Source: Acidobacteriota bacterium
Lineage (GTDB): Bacteria > Acidobacteriota > Vicinamibacteria > Vicinamibacterales > CAVVIG01
Direction of reading: 5' to 3'
NCBI GenBank assembly: GCA_003222555.1
Contig: QHWL01000175.1
Coordinates: forward strand, 1 to 5,657
DNA length: 5,657 bases
Shown here: positions 1 to 5,657 of the stretch, piece by piece
Layout: each line of letters starts with the position of its first letter
Position numbering within the stretch: position 1 is the stretch's first letter
Position numbers and translations under genes: made by a program
The notes under the pieces: generated by a model
Told to the model about the DNA's origin: nothing
The model's database searches: none
What the model saw: the letters and a program-made list of their open reading frames with translations, nothing else

Positions 1-45
1 AGGGGTCATGTCGGTTCGGATTATGCCTCAAGTCCAATTGACCGA

Positions 46-86
46 CCGATCGCGAGGGGGTGCCTGGCGAGTGAGCACCCGATCGC
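46..86. repeat. Short direct repeat flanking a small hairpin in the leader region
   Basis: CCGATCGC occurs at 46-53 and again at 79-86. Between and overlapping the copies, GGGTGC (58-63) can pair with GCACCC (75-80) around an 11-nt loop. No T-run follows, so it is not a typical intrinsic terminator. No gene is supported in 1-109. The structure could be the remnant end of an upstream transcription unit, a protein-binding site, or chance in GC-rich DNA. Confidence 0.25.
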
Positions 87-109
87 CCTGCTTACCAGCC
101 TGCTCGATG

Positions 110-138
110 CTGACAAGGCCCTCTGCTTGAGGGATAAT
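110..138 (+). promoter_or_regulatory. Sigma70-like promoter for the gene 1 cluster
   Basis: CTGACA at 110-115 matches the -35 consensus TTGACA at five of six bases. GATAAT at 133-138 matches the -10 consensus TATAAT at five of six. The spacer is 17 nt, the optimum. Transcription would begin near 145, giving a leader of about 42 nt that holds an AGGAGG ribosome-binding site before the GTG at 187. In GC-rich DNA such a paired match is unlikely to be trivial, but promoter consensus in this phylum is poorly known and the start site is not measured. Confidence 0.55.
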
Positions 139-141
139 CAG

Positions 142-167
142 CCCGCGTGCCAGTACTGACTCGCGGG
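142..167. promoter_or_regulatory. Interrupted palindrome at the predicted transcription start, possible operator
   Basis: CCCGCG (142-147) and CGCGGG (162-167) are perfect inverted arms. At exactly the same centre, between 154 and 155, lies the perfect 8-bp palindrome CAGTACTG (151-158). Overall 11 of 13 symmetric pairs match; the mismatches are 148/161 and 150/159. The site starts 3 bp after the predicted -10 box and ends 7 bp before the Shine-Dalgarno sequence, so it covers about -3 to +23. That is where a repressor dimer would block initiation. As RNA, the same bases could form a 5'-end hairpin instead. No regulator gene lies in the window. Confidence 0.45.
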
Positions 168-174
168 TGCGAAC

Positions 175-180
175 AGGAGG
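175..180 (+). promoter_or_regulatory. Strong ribosome-binding site that fixes a GTG start
   Basis: A full AGGAGG sits 6 nt upstream of the GTG at 187. It selects this GTG over the later in-frame ATG codons. The choice is supported by the signal peptide that begins directly at this codon. Confidence 0.75.
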
Positions 181-186
181 TGCAAG

Positions 187-1149
187 GTGCGGAAGCTGAT
201 CGTCGCGATCGCGCTCGTCTTGATGGTGGTTCCGGTTGCCGCCCAGAAATGGACGCCGCCCCGTACGCCGTGGGGCGATCCGGATTTGCAGGGCTTGTGG
301 CCGAGTTGGCAGCTGCTGTCAGTACCTTTGGAGCGTCCCCTCGAGCTTGGCACCAAAGCGATGCTCGCCGACGAAGAGTTCGCGCGCCTTCCGGCGCGGA
401 GCCGGCTGCCCGGCGCCAACGACGTGTTCAACCAAGGTGGGTCCAGGGCGGCGGCGATGGAGCACGGCACGCCGCAGCGTCAAACCTCGTTCATCGTCGA
501 TCCGCCCGACGGCCGGATGCCCCCACTGACGGCCGAAGGTGCGAGAAGGGCCGCTGCGCTTCCAAAGGTCGACGGTCCTCACGATGGCCCGGAGAATTTC
601 ACCCCCGCGGAGCGGTGCCTCTCACGCGGCGCGATCGGCTCGATGCTGCCGGTGGGCAGCACCAACGGCCATCAGATCATCCAGGCGCCAGGATCGGTCG
701 TGATTGTGAACGAGATGCTTCACGAAGCGCGCGTCATCCCCGTAGACGGGCGTCCGCATGTCGGAGTCCGCAGATACATGGGCGATTCGCGCGGGCGGTG
801 GGAAGGTCAGACGCTGGTCGTCGAAACGACCAACTTCAACGATAACTCCAACTACATGGGCGGTGGTGGCAGGCGCATCCCCTCGTTCAGCCGTGAGGCC
901 CGCTTGAAGGAACGTTTCACGCTGATCGACGCCAACACGCTCCGGTACGAAGCCACCGTTGAAGATCCGACGACGTGGACGAAATCGTGGACCATCGCGT
1001 TGCCGTTGAAGCGCGATCCGACCTATCAGCTCTTCGAGTACGCGTGTCACGAAGAAAACTATTCGATGCCGCATATGCTGAGGGGCACGCGCGTCGACGA
1101 TGCCCTCGACGTTACCGGTGAAAGGCACACCGTTCTGGACAAGCGGTAG
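187..1149 (+). CDS. Secreted protein of unknown function, PWGDPDLQG family
   Basis: This is a 320-residue protein starting at GTG. Residues 1-19 form a signal peptide (positive start, hydrophobic run, V-A-A before the likely cut), so the mature form is probably periplasmic. I recognise it as a member of a secreted family that is common in environmental Acidobacteriota and related phyla and has no function known to me. Visible hallmarks are PWGDPDLQGLW (28-38) just after the signal, R-C144, IPVDGRPH (184-191), GDSRGRWEGQTLVVETTNF (199-217), a YEATVEDP stretch, and YACHEENY around C287. C144 and C287 are the only cysteines and could form a disulfide. There is no evident enzyme motif or transmembrane helix after the signal. 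It is the first gene behind the predicted promoter and 71 bp ahead of a membrane-protein gene. The reading frame is sound; the role is unknown. Confidence 0.9.
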   Translation: MRKLIVAIALVLMVVPVAAQKWTPPRTPWGDPDLQGLWPSWQLLSVPLERPLELGTKAMLADEEFARLPARSRLPGANDVFNQGGSRAAAMEHGTPQRQTSFIVDPPDGRMPPLTAEGARRAAALPKVDGPHDGPENFTPAERCLSRGAIGSMLPVGSTNGHQIIQAPGSVVIVNEMLHEARVIPVDGRPHVGVRRYMGDSRGRWEGQTLVVETTNFNDNSNYMGGGGRRIPSFSREARLKERFTLIDANTLRYEATVEDPTTWTKSWTIALPLKRDPTYQLFEYACHEENYSMPHMLRGTRVDDALDVTGERHTVLDKR

Positions 1150-1220
1150 CGCCCGGCGTGCCGCCGATCGTGACTGCGATGGCCTGCCAGCCCAAGCTCG
1201 CTCCTGAGCGCTGAGGGAGG

Positions 1221-1694
1221 ATGGACGCGTATTTCGAGTGGCTGCAAGGCCTGCGCCTCTCAATGTGGATTGCCGAGTCCGAGTCGATCTGGGCATTTCC
1301 GTTCGTTCTTTTTCTCCACAGCGCCGGCATGGGCGTGTCAGCCGGCTCGGCCTTCGTCATCGCCCTGAGGCTCCTCGGGCTCGCCGGGCCGGTGCCGGTG
1401 TCGTCGCTTCGAGTGTTGTTCAAGATCTTCTGGGCAGGATTCTTCCTCAACCTGGTCACGGGCAGCATTCTGTTCGCGGCGCACGCGACCATCACGGGTC
1501 ACATTCCGATTTACTACGCGAAGCTGACGCTGATTCTGGCGGGCATGCTCCTGTCGGTCCCGATTCGCGGATTCGTCGATGGTGAGGCCAGCGATAGCGT
1601 CATCCCGGCCAGCATCAGGACACTGGCGGGTGTGTCTCTTGTCGTCTGGATCGGCGTGATTGCGACCGGACGTCTGATCGCCTATGCCCAATAG
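1221..1694 (+). CDS. Four-helix inner-membrane protein, DUF6644-like
   Basis: This 157-residue protein has four predicted transmembrane segments, roughly 24-52, 66-88, 98-115 and 132-154, after a short amphipathic N-terminus. Polar residues within or near the membrane stand out: H33 in helix 1, N77 and TG (80-81) in helix 2, K101 at the start of helix 3, and G150-R151 near the C-terminus. These same residues recur in the C-terminal half of the next protein (gene 3) with almost no gaps. The pattern fits what I remember of the DUF6644 family, whose function is not known to me. GAGG at 1213-1216 lies 4 nt before the ATG, and a further AGG abuts the start, which is close spacing. A downstream ATG at 1263 is possible but would lose only soluble residues. 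Co-transcription with gene 1 is plausible. A quinone, heme or transport role cannot be decided from sequence. Confidence 0.85.
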   Translation: MDAYFEWLQGLRLSMWIAESESIWAFPFVLFLHSAGMGVSAGSAFVIALRLLGLAGPVPVSSLRVLFKIFWAGFFLNLVTGSILFAAHATITGHIPIYYAKLTLILAGMLLSVPIRGFVDGEASDSVIPASIRTLAGVSLVVWIGVIATGRLIAYAQ

Positions 1695-1739
1695 CAAAGA
1701 CACCGCGGCGATCCGCCTGTCGCGTGTGGGGCGCGGGTG

Positions 1740-2684
1740 ATGAAGTTGAACTTCGTGCACGTGCATCTGTTGCTCAATCATGTTCCCACCGTCGGCACTA
1801 TTATCGCGCTCGGTCTCCTCATGCTTGCGCTTGTGAAGAAGAGCCAGGAGCTGAAGCGAGCCAGCTTCGCTCTGTTCTTCGCGATCGCGCTGGTGTCGCT
1901 GCCCACGTATATGACCGGCTATTCAGCGCAGAAGGCGATCAAGGATCGTCCTGGCGTGTCGTCGTCCTTGATCGAGCAGCACCAGAGCGCCGCGCTGCTC
2001 GCGCTGATCTTCATGGAAGCGACGGGCGTGGTGGCGTGGTTCGGATTATGGCAGGCGCGCAAGAGGTCGGCAGCCGCGGGCTGGAATGCGCCCGTCGTGC
2101 TGCTGCTGTCGGCCGTGACCATCGGCCTGATGGCCGCCGCCGCGAACATTGGTGGCGAGATCAGCCATCCCGAGATCATGTCCGCCGGCGAAGCGCCGGG
2201 AGGAACCTTGGCGCCCGCAGCGCTCACGAGCGCGAGTATCTCGCATTTCCAGTTCGCTCACCCGTGGGCCTGGCCGACGCTCGAGACGCTGCATTTCATC
2301 GGGCTATCTCTCCTCTTCGGCATCGTGCTGGCCGGCAACCTCCGGATACTGGGCTTCATGAAGAATGCGCCTTTCCTCGACGTCCATCGACTGCTGCCGT
2401 GGGGCGTCTGGGGGTTCGTCCTCAATTCCGTGACCGGCATGATGTTCTTCGCCGGCGCGTCCGGTCAGTACATCGAGAATCCGGCCTTCCACCTCAAAGT
2501 GGTCTTCATGCTGCTTGCCGGCGCCAACGTCCTTTACCTGACGTGGTTCGACGAGGTCTGGGCATTGGGACCCGGAGCTAACGCTCCGCTGTCGGCCAAG
2601 CTCGTCGCCGCCTCCCAGGTCTTTCTCTGGATCGGGGTGATTTATTTCGGGCGCATGCTGCCGTATATCGGCAACGCCTTCTGA
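1740..2684 (+). CDS. Two-module polytopic membrane protein with C-terminal DUF6644-like half
   Basis: From the ATG at 1740 this gives 314 residues; a GTG directly before it at 1737 is an equally possible start, and no strong Shine-Dalgarno decides (only GTGGGG at 1726-1731). The N-terminal module (about 1-145) has four hydrophobic segments near 10-32, 42-60, 84-104 and 117-138. It begins with a histidine-rich HVHLLLNHVP stretch (H7, H9, H14) and includes IEQHQ (H81) and GGEISHPE (H143). It resembles small DUF2231-like membrane domains, but that link is tentative. The C-terminal module (about 174-311) has four more segments and aligns with the whole of gene 2. Shared residues include H185, R202, N229, TG (232-233), K253 and GR (304-305). 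The stop lies 9 bp before the ATG of the amidohydrolase gene, so the two are very likely co-expressed. Histidines near membrane faces could bind heme or metal, which is only a suggestion. Function unknown. Confidence 0.88.
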   Translation: MKLNFVHVHLLLNHVPTVGTIIALGLLMLALVKKSQELKRASFALFFAIALVSLPTYMTGYSAQKAIKDRPGVSSSLIEQHQSAALLALIFMEATGVVAWFGLWQARKRSAAAGWNAPVVLLLSAVTIGLMAAAANIGGEISHPEIMSAGEAPGGTLAPAALTSASISHFQFAHPWAWPTLETLHFIGLSLLFGIVLAGNLRILGFMKNAPFLDVHRLLPWGVWGFVLNSVTGMMFFAGASGQYIENPAFHLKVVFMLLAGANVLYLTWFDEVWALGPGANAPLSAKLVAASQVFLWIGVIYFGRMLPYIGNAF

Positions 2685-2688
2685 GAGG
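2685..2688 (+). promoter_or_regulatory. Ribosome-binding site that decides the amidohydrolase start
   Basis: GAGG at 2685-2688 is followed after 5 nt by the ATG at 2694. A GTG at 2688 is in the same frame but overlaps the GAGG itself and has no ribosome-binding site at a workable distance. The ATG at 2694 is therefore preferred, shortening the maximal frame by two residues. Confidence 0.65.
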
Positions 2689-2693
2689 TGACG

Positions 2694-4403
2694 ATGACTC
2701 GCAAGAACGCAGTGATCATGGCCGGCGCGATCGTGGCGATTGGGGCCGCCGCGTTTGCCGCGCGACGCCTGACGGCTCAACCGGTCGCTTACGACGTCGT
2801 CATTGGCGGCGGCCACATCGTCGACGGCACTGGCAATCCCTGGTTTGATGGCGACGTCGCGATCAAAGACGGTCGTATCGCCGCGGTCGGTCGGTTGCCG
2901 GCCACAACCGCCACTCGCGCCATTGACGCACGCGGCCTCGTCGTCGCCCCAGGGTTCATCGATCTGCACACGCACTCCGATATTCCGCTCCTCGTGGATG
3001 GAACCGCGCAGAGCAAAGTCCGGCAGGGCGTCACGATCGACGTGCTCGGAGAATCGACGTCTGTGGCCCCACGCGATGGGCTCGCGCCCGACGCGGGTCG
3101 GGACTTCGCCGCTGAGGCCGAGCAAGCAACGGTGACGTTTGACTGGACCACGTTTTCGCAGTACTTCGCGCGGCTGGAACGGCAGGGGATCTCGGTGAAC
3201 GTGATCTCGCACGTTGCGGCCGAGCAGGTTCGGCGCGTGGTGATGGGTTACGACTCACGGCCGGCGACCGCCGCCGAGCTCGATCGCATGAAGACGCTCG
3301 TCGCCCGCTCGATGCGGGAAGGCGCCTGGGGACTCGTCACCAGGTTTGAAAGCGGAGGGCCGGAGCATCCCGAAGAGATCATCGAGCTGGCGAAAGTCGT
3401 CTCGTCCTACGGCGGCAACTACACGTCACACATCGGCAGCGAAGGATTCCAGCAGGATCGGGAGTTGGGATTCGCGATCCGTGTCGCCGATGAAGCGAAA
3501 CTGCCCGTCCATGTTTTCCATCTGAAGATTCGCGGGAGAGACAATTGGGGCACGGTCGGCAAGTACGTCACGATGATCGAAGAGGCGCGCGCGAGAGGAT
3601 TGGACATCACGGCCAACCAGTATCCCTACACCGCCATGTTCCACGGCTGGAGCGCCTTTTTTCCGGTCTGGGCGCGTGAAGGCGGTCCGGCGAAATTCGC
3701 GGAACGGCTGAAGGATCCCGCTATCCGTGAACGCATCACACACGACCACGACTTCATCACCTGGTCGAAGGAGCACGGCGGATGGGACGGCATCGTGATG
3801 GCCCGCTCTGGCAGCGAGAAGAACCGCAGGTACGAAGGGCTGCGGGTTGCCGAGATCGCGAAGCTGCGTGGCGACTCCGATCCGGCCGACACTTGTGTGA
3901 CGCTGATGGCCGAAGACGGCGGCCGCATCGCCGGCATCTTCCATGCGATGTCGGAAGATGACGTGCGGCTGGTCATGCGGCGGCCCTGGGTCGCAATCGC
4001 CAGCGATGGATCCGCCATCAACCTCGAGGCGGCCGGCGTGCCGCATCCGCGCAACTACAGCACGAATGCGCGAGCGCTCGGATACTACGTTCGCGATCAG
4101 GCGGTGGTGACGCTCGAGGACGCGATTCGCAAGATGACCTCTCTGCCAGCTCAAATCCTCGGGCTGCGCGATCGCGGACAGCTTCGCGAAGGCTTCGTGG
4201 CCGACGTGTCGGTCTTCGATCCGGCGACCATCGGTGAGACCAACTCGTTCGAGAAGCCCAAGTCGTACGCGACAGGCGTGGCGTACGTGCTCGTGAACGG
4301 TACGCTCGTCATCGACCGCGGCAACCACACGGGCGCGAGGCCAGGGCGAGCGATTCTCGGTCCCGGCTCGAGACCGCCTGGAAAAACTAGCCTGTCGCAC
4401 TGA
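2694..4403 (+). CDS. Exported N-acyl-D-amino-acid deacylase family amidohydrolase
   Basis: This 569-residue metal-dependent amidohydrolase most resembles D-aminoacylases, which remove the acyl group from N-acyl-D-amino acids. Residues 7-23 are hydrophobic and are followed by AARRLTAQ, so it is exported or anchored, facing the periplasm. A small beta domain starts at YDVVIGGGHIVDGTG (33-47) and is completed at the C-terminus (GFVADVSVFDP, D504, then a GARPGRAI segment). The barrel between them carries HTHSD (H92, H94, D96), SHIGSEG (H246), VFHLK (H276, K278), ASDG (D438) and PHPRNYS (H451). These fit the family's metal ligands and catalytic aspartate. The GNCG motif that supplies the zinc-binding cysteine in the Alcaligenes enzyme is replaced by GEST (E120, S121), so metal binding must differ. 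I recall GE-type variants among environmental homologues. Family placement is firm; the substrate is not. It could act on D-residue dipeptides or cell-wall fragments. It is translationally close to gene 3. Confidence 0.9.
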   Translation: MTRKNAVIMAGAIVAIGAAAFAARRLTAQPVAYDVVIGGGHIVDGTGNPWFDGDVAIKDGRIAAVGRLPATTATRAIDARGLVVAPGFIDLHTHSDIPLLVDGTAQSKVRQGVTIDVLGESTSVAPRDGLAPDAGRDFAAEAEQATVTFDWTTFSQYFARLERQGISVNVISHVAAEQVRRVVMGYDSRPATAAELDRMKTLVARSMREGAWGLVTRFESGGPEHPEEIIELAKVVSSYGGNYTSHIGSEGFQQDRELGFAIRVADEAKLPVHVFHLKIRGRDNWGTVGKYVTMIEEARARGLDITANQYPYTAMFHGWSAFFPVWAREGGPAKFAERLKDPAIRERITHDHDFITWSKEHGGWDGIVMARSGSEKNRRYEGLRVAEIAKLRGDSDPADTCVTLMAEDGGRIAGIFHAMSEDDVRLVMRRPWVAIASDGSAINLEAAGVPHPRNYSTNARALGYYVRDQAVVTLEDAIRKMTSLPAQILGLRDRGQLREGFVADVSVFDPATIGETNSFEKPKSYATGVAYVLVNGTLVIDRGNHTGARPGRAILGPGSRPPGKTSLSH

Positions 4404-4427
4404 GGCATTACCGTCGCGCTCCAGTGT

Positions 4428-4456
4428 TTGACATGGGGTCGGTGGCGTGATAAGAA
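4428..4456 (+). promoter_or_regulatory. Sigma70-like promoter upstream of the TonB receptor gene
   Basis: A perfect TTGACA -35 box lies at 4428-4433. With a 17-nt spacer the -10 position is TAAGAA (4451-4456), which keeps the key TA and one further A of TATAAT; GATAAG at 4449-4454 (four of six, 15-nt spacer) is an alternative. Initiation near 4463 would give a leader of about 70 nt. It begins 25 bp after the amidohydrolase stop and suggests that the receptor has its own transcript. Confidence 0.4.
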
Positions 4457-4465
4457 CGGCACGCC
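4444..4465. repeat. Inverted repeat over the putative -10 box and transcription start
   Basis: GGCGTG (4444-4449) and CACGCC (4460-4465) form perfect 6-bp inverted arms separated by 10 bp. The arms bracket the putative -10 element of the receptor promoter. This could be an operator or a weak hairpin. A 6-bp dyad can arise by chance in GC-rich DNA. Confidence 0.25.
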
Positions 4466-4506
4466 TCGTCGCCCGTTGGTTCATCCGGATAGCACCTCGC
4501 TTTCAC

Positions 4507-4531
4507 TTGAGGACCCGCCCCTGGAGGACCC
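4507..4531 (+). repeat. Direct repeat that duplicates the Shine-Dalgarno region
   Basis: TTGAGGACCC (4507-4516) and TGGAGGACCC (4522-4531) agree at nine of ten bases, with a period of 15 bp. The second copy contains the GGAGG that serves gene 5, 7 nt before its ATG. The first copy offers an extra GAGG without a start codon at a useful distance. Probably a local duplication; a function is not shown. Confidence 0.35.
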
Positions 4532-4534
4532 TTT

Positions 4535-5657
4535 ATGCAACCGACCTCACTTCGTCCCCTCGTGCTCATGGCTGCCATGCTGTGCCTGCCCATGACGGCG
4601 TTCGCGCAGGAAGCGGCGCTCAGCGGCACCGTGACAGACTCCACGGGCGGCGTGTTGCCCGGCGTCGTGGTTCGGGCCGTCCTTGAAGAGACGGGAAACA
4701 GCTTCGAGGCAGTTACCGATAGCTCCGGCGCGTATCGCCTCGTCGTCCGCATCGGCACCTACCGCATCACGGCGGAACTGGCGGGATTTGCCTCCCTCAC
4801 GCGGACGGGAGTGCAGCTGCAGGTGGGCCAGCAGCCCGTTCTGAATCTGCAGATGGCGCCCGCGACCGTCCAGGAGTCCGTCACGGTCACCGGGGAAGCG
4901 CCGTTCGTCGACGTCACCGCCTCGAGCCTCGGAACCAACATCGATGCGAAGCAGGTGCAGGAACTGCCGGTGAACGGCCGTAACTGGATCGACCTCACCC
5001 TGATGGCGGCCGGCAGCCGCTTGAACGCGGCGAGTGAAATGCCCGCCGCCAGCTTCCAGCTCAACGTCGACGGCCAGCAAGTCACACAGATGATCGTCAC
5101 CAGCTTCGGACAGCCCCGTTTCAGCAAGGACACGATCGCGGAATTCGAGGTCATCTCCAACCGGTTCGATGCCAGTCAGGGGCGTTCGGCCGGAATGCAG
5201 GTGAACGCTGTCACCAAGTCAGGTACCAACACGCCGTCCGGCTCCTTCTCCGGCTACTTCCGGGACAGCAAGTTCAACTCGCCCGATTTCATCCAGAAGC
5301 GGGTCATCCCGTACCAGGATCAGCAGCTGAGCACGACCTTTGGCGGTCCGATCAGGAAGGACCGCATTCATTTCTTCGGTAACTACGAATACGAGCGGTC
5401 GCCGTTTACCGTCACCTACGACAGCATTTACCCGCGCTTCAACGTCGACCTTCCCGGCACCCGCAACGAGAAGAAGGGTGGCGGGCGGTTGGACTTCCAG
5501 TTTTCGCCCAAGACTCGCCTCGTCGTTCGCAGCAATCTGTCTTCGTCCTGGGATCCCTACGATCCGCGCTGGTCGGGCGGCGCGACACGGCATCCCTCGT
5601 CTCCGAGCTCTGTTCCAAAGCGGAGCAACAATTTCACCGCACGGCTGACGCAGGTGA
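4535..5657 (+). CDS. TonB-dependent outer-membrane receptor, Oar-like (partial, 3' end outside window)
   Basis: The first 374 codons are present and the frame is open to the window edge; full members of this group are usually near 1000 residues or more, so most of the beta-barrel is missing. GGAGG (4523-4527) lies 7 nt before the ATG. Residues 1-24 form a signal peptide ending AFA before QEAA. A carboxypeptidase-regulatory-like beta-sandwich domain follows (about 28-110; GTVTDSTGGVLPGVVV, then SGAYRL and GTYRITAELAGF). ESVTVTG at 114-120 resembles a TonB box. The plug domain then carries ELPVNGRN (143-150), LNVDGQQ, and FEVISNRFDASQGRSAG, followed by the first barrel strands (SGSFSGYFRD, FGGPIRKDRIHFFGNYEYER). 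It is expected to take up a ligand across the outer membrane using TonB energy; the ligand (glycan, peptide or siderophore) cannot be told. It probably has its own promoter, downstream of an exported amidohydrolase gene. Confidence 0.92.
   Translation, partial: MQPTSLRPLVLMAAMLCLPMTAFAQEAALSGTVTDSTGGVLPGVVVRAVLEETGNSFEAVTDSSGAYRLVVRIGTYRITAELAGFASLTRTGVQLQVGQQPVLNLQMAPATVQESVTVTGEAPFVDVTASSLGTNIDAKQVQELPVNGRNWIDLTLMAAGSRLNAASEMPAASFQLNVDGQQVTQMIVTSFGQPRFSKDTIAEFEVISNRFDASQGRSAGMQVNAVTKSGTNTPSGSFSGYFRDSKFNSPDFIQKRVIPYQDQQLSTTFGGPIRKDRIHFFGNYEYERSPFTVTYDSIYPRFNVDLPGTRNEKKGGGRLDFQFSPKTRLVVRSNLSSSWDPYDPRWSGGATRHPSSPSSVPKRSNNFTARLTQV

Noticed and set aside
38..66. TTGACC at 38-43 as an alternative -35 box
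   Set aside because: No acceptable -10 sequence is present 16-18 nt downstream, where the sequence is GC-rich.
1..159. Open frame from the window edge to a TGA at 157-159, possible end of an upstream gene
   Set aside because: G/C is frequent at third positions only from about base 46 on. The frame has no ATG or GTG start, gives no recognisable motif and runs through the good promoter and palindrome. It may be chance; not supported as a gene.
147..845. 232-codon frame on the + strand overlapping gene 1
   Set aside because: It is rich in Arg, Ala and Gly with no motif, and lies wholly inside a convincing gene with signal peptide and ribosome-binding site. This is a shadow frame of high-GC coding DNA.
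1199..1210. CGCTC-CT-GAGCG inverted repeat just before gene 2
   Set aside because: The loop would be only 2 nt and the arms 5 bp. It has no T-run and may be chance, although it lies next to the ribosome-binding site.
1724..2581. 285-codon + strand frame overlapping gene 3
   Set aside because: The product is Arg-rich without hydrophobic segments or motifs, whereas the overlapping frame encodes a membrane protein with an internal paralogue next door. It is a shadow frame.
2304..3212. 302-codon frame on the - strand
   Set aside because: It runs antisense across the end of gene 3 and the start of the amidohydrolase. Its composition is His-, Arg- and Asp-rich, typical of antisense frames of GC-rich genes.
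4398..4429. Possible terminator after the amidohydrolase: CACTGAG pairing with CTCCAGTG, then TTT
   Set aside because: The stem is 7 bp with a bulged base and a 14-nt loop, and the T-run is only three. It is too weak for a confident intrinsic terminator.
3426..4484. 352-codon frame on the - strand
   Set aside because: It is antisense to the catalytic region of the amidohydrolase, where the sense strand shows conserved metal-ligand motifs. The antisense product has no recognisable domain.

Overview
The window is high-GC and gene-dense, with every supported gene on the + strand. It most resembles a soil Acidobacteriota genome, perhaps of the Vicinamibacteria type. The reasons are family-level: a carboxypeptidase-regulatory/TonB-plug receptor of the Oar-like kind with an ELPVNGRN motif, a secreted protein with a PWGDPDLQG motif, and two small polytopic membrane proteins that resemble DUF6644. 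The taxon is an inference from remembered families; no search was run.

Layout: 1-186 is a leader region with a good sigma70-like promoter (110-138), a striking interrupted palindrome at the predicted transcription start (142-167) and a strong Shine-Dalgarno sequence. Gene 1 (187-1149) encodes a secreted protein of unknown function with exactly two cysteines. Gene 2 (1221-1694) encodes a four-helix membrane protein. Gene 3 (1740-2684) encodes a larger membrane protein whose C-terminal half is a clear paralogue of gene 2. Gene 4 (2694-4403) encodes an exported or membrane-anchored amidohydrolase of the N-acyl-D-amino-acid deacylase family, with the usual zinc-ligand cysteine missing. The gaps are 71, 45 and 9 bp and no convincing terminator is seen, so genes 1-4 may be one transcript, with 3 and 4 the most tightly linked.

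A 131-bp gap (4404-4534) carries a TTGACA-type promoter and a small inverted repeat. It precedes gene 5 (4535 to the window end), the first 374 codons of a TonB-dependent outer-membrane receptor that runs off the window.

Functionally, this looks like an envelope-directed locus: one secreted protein, two inner-membrane proteins, one exported hydrolase that may act on N-acyl-D-amino acids or D-residue peptides, and an outer-membrane transporter. That the receptor feeds substrate to the hydrolase is speculation from adjacency. No RNA gene, mobile element, CRISPR array or frameshifted gene was recognised.
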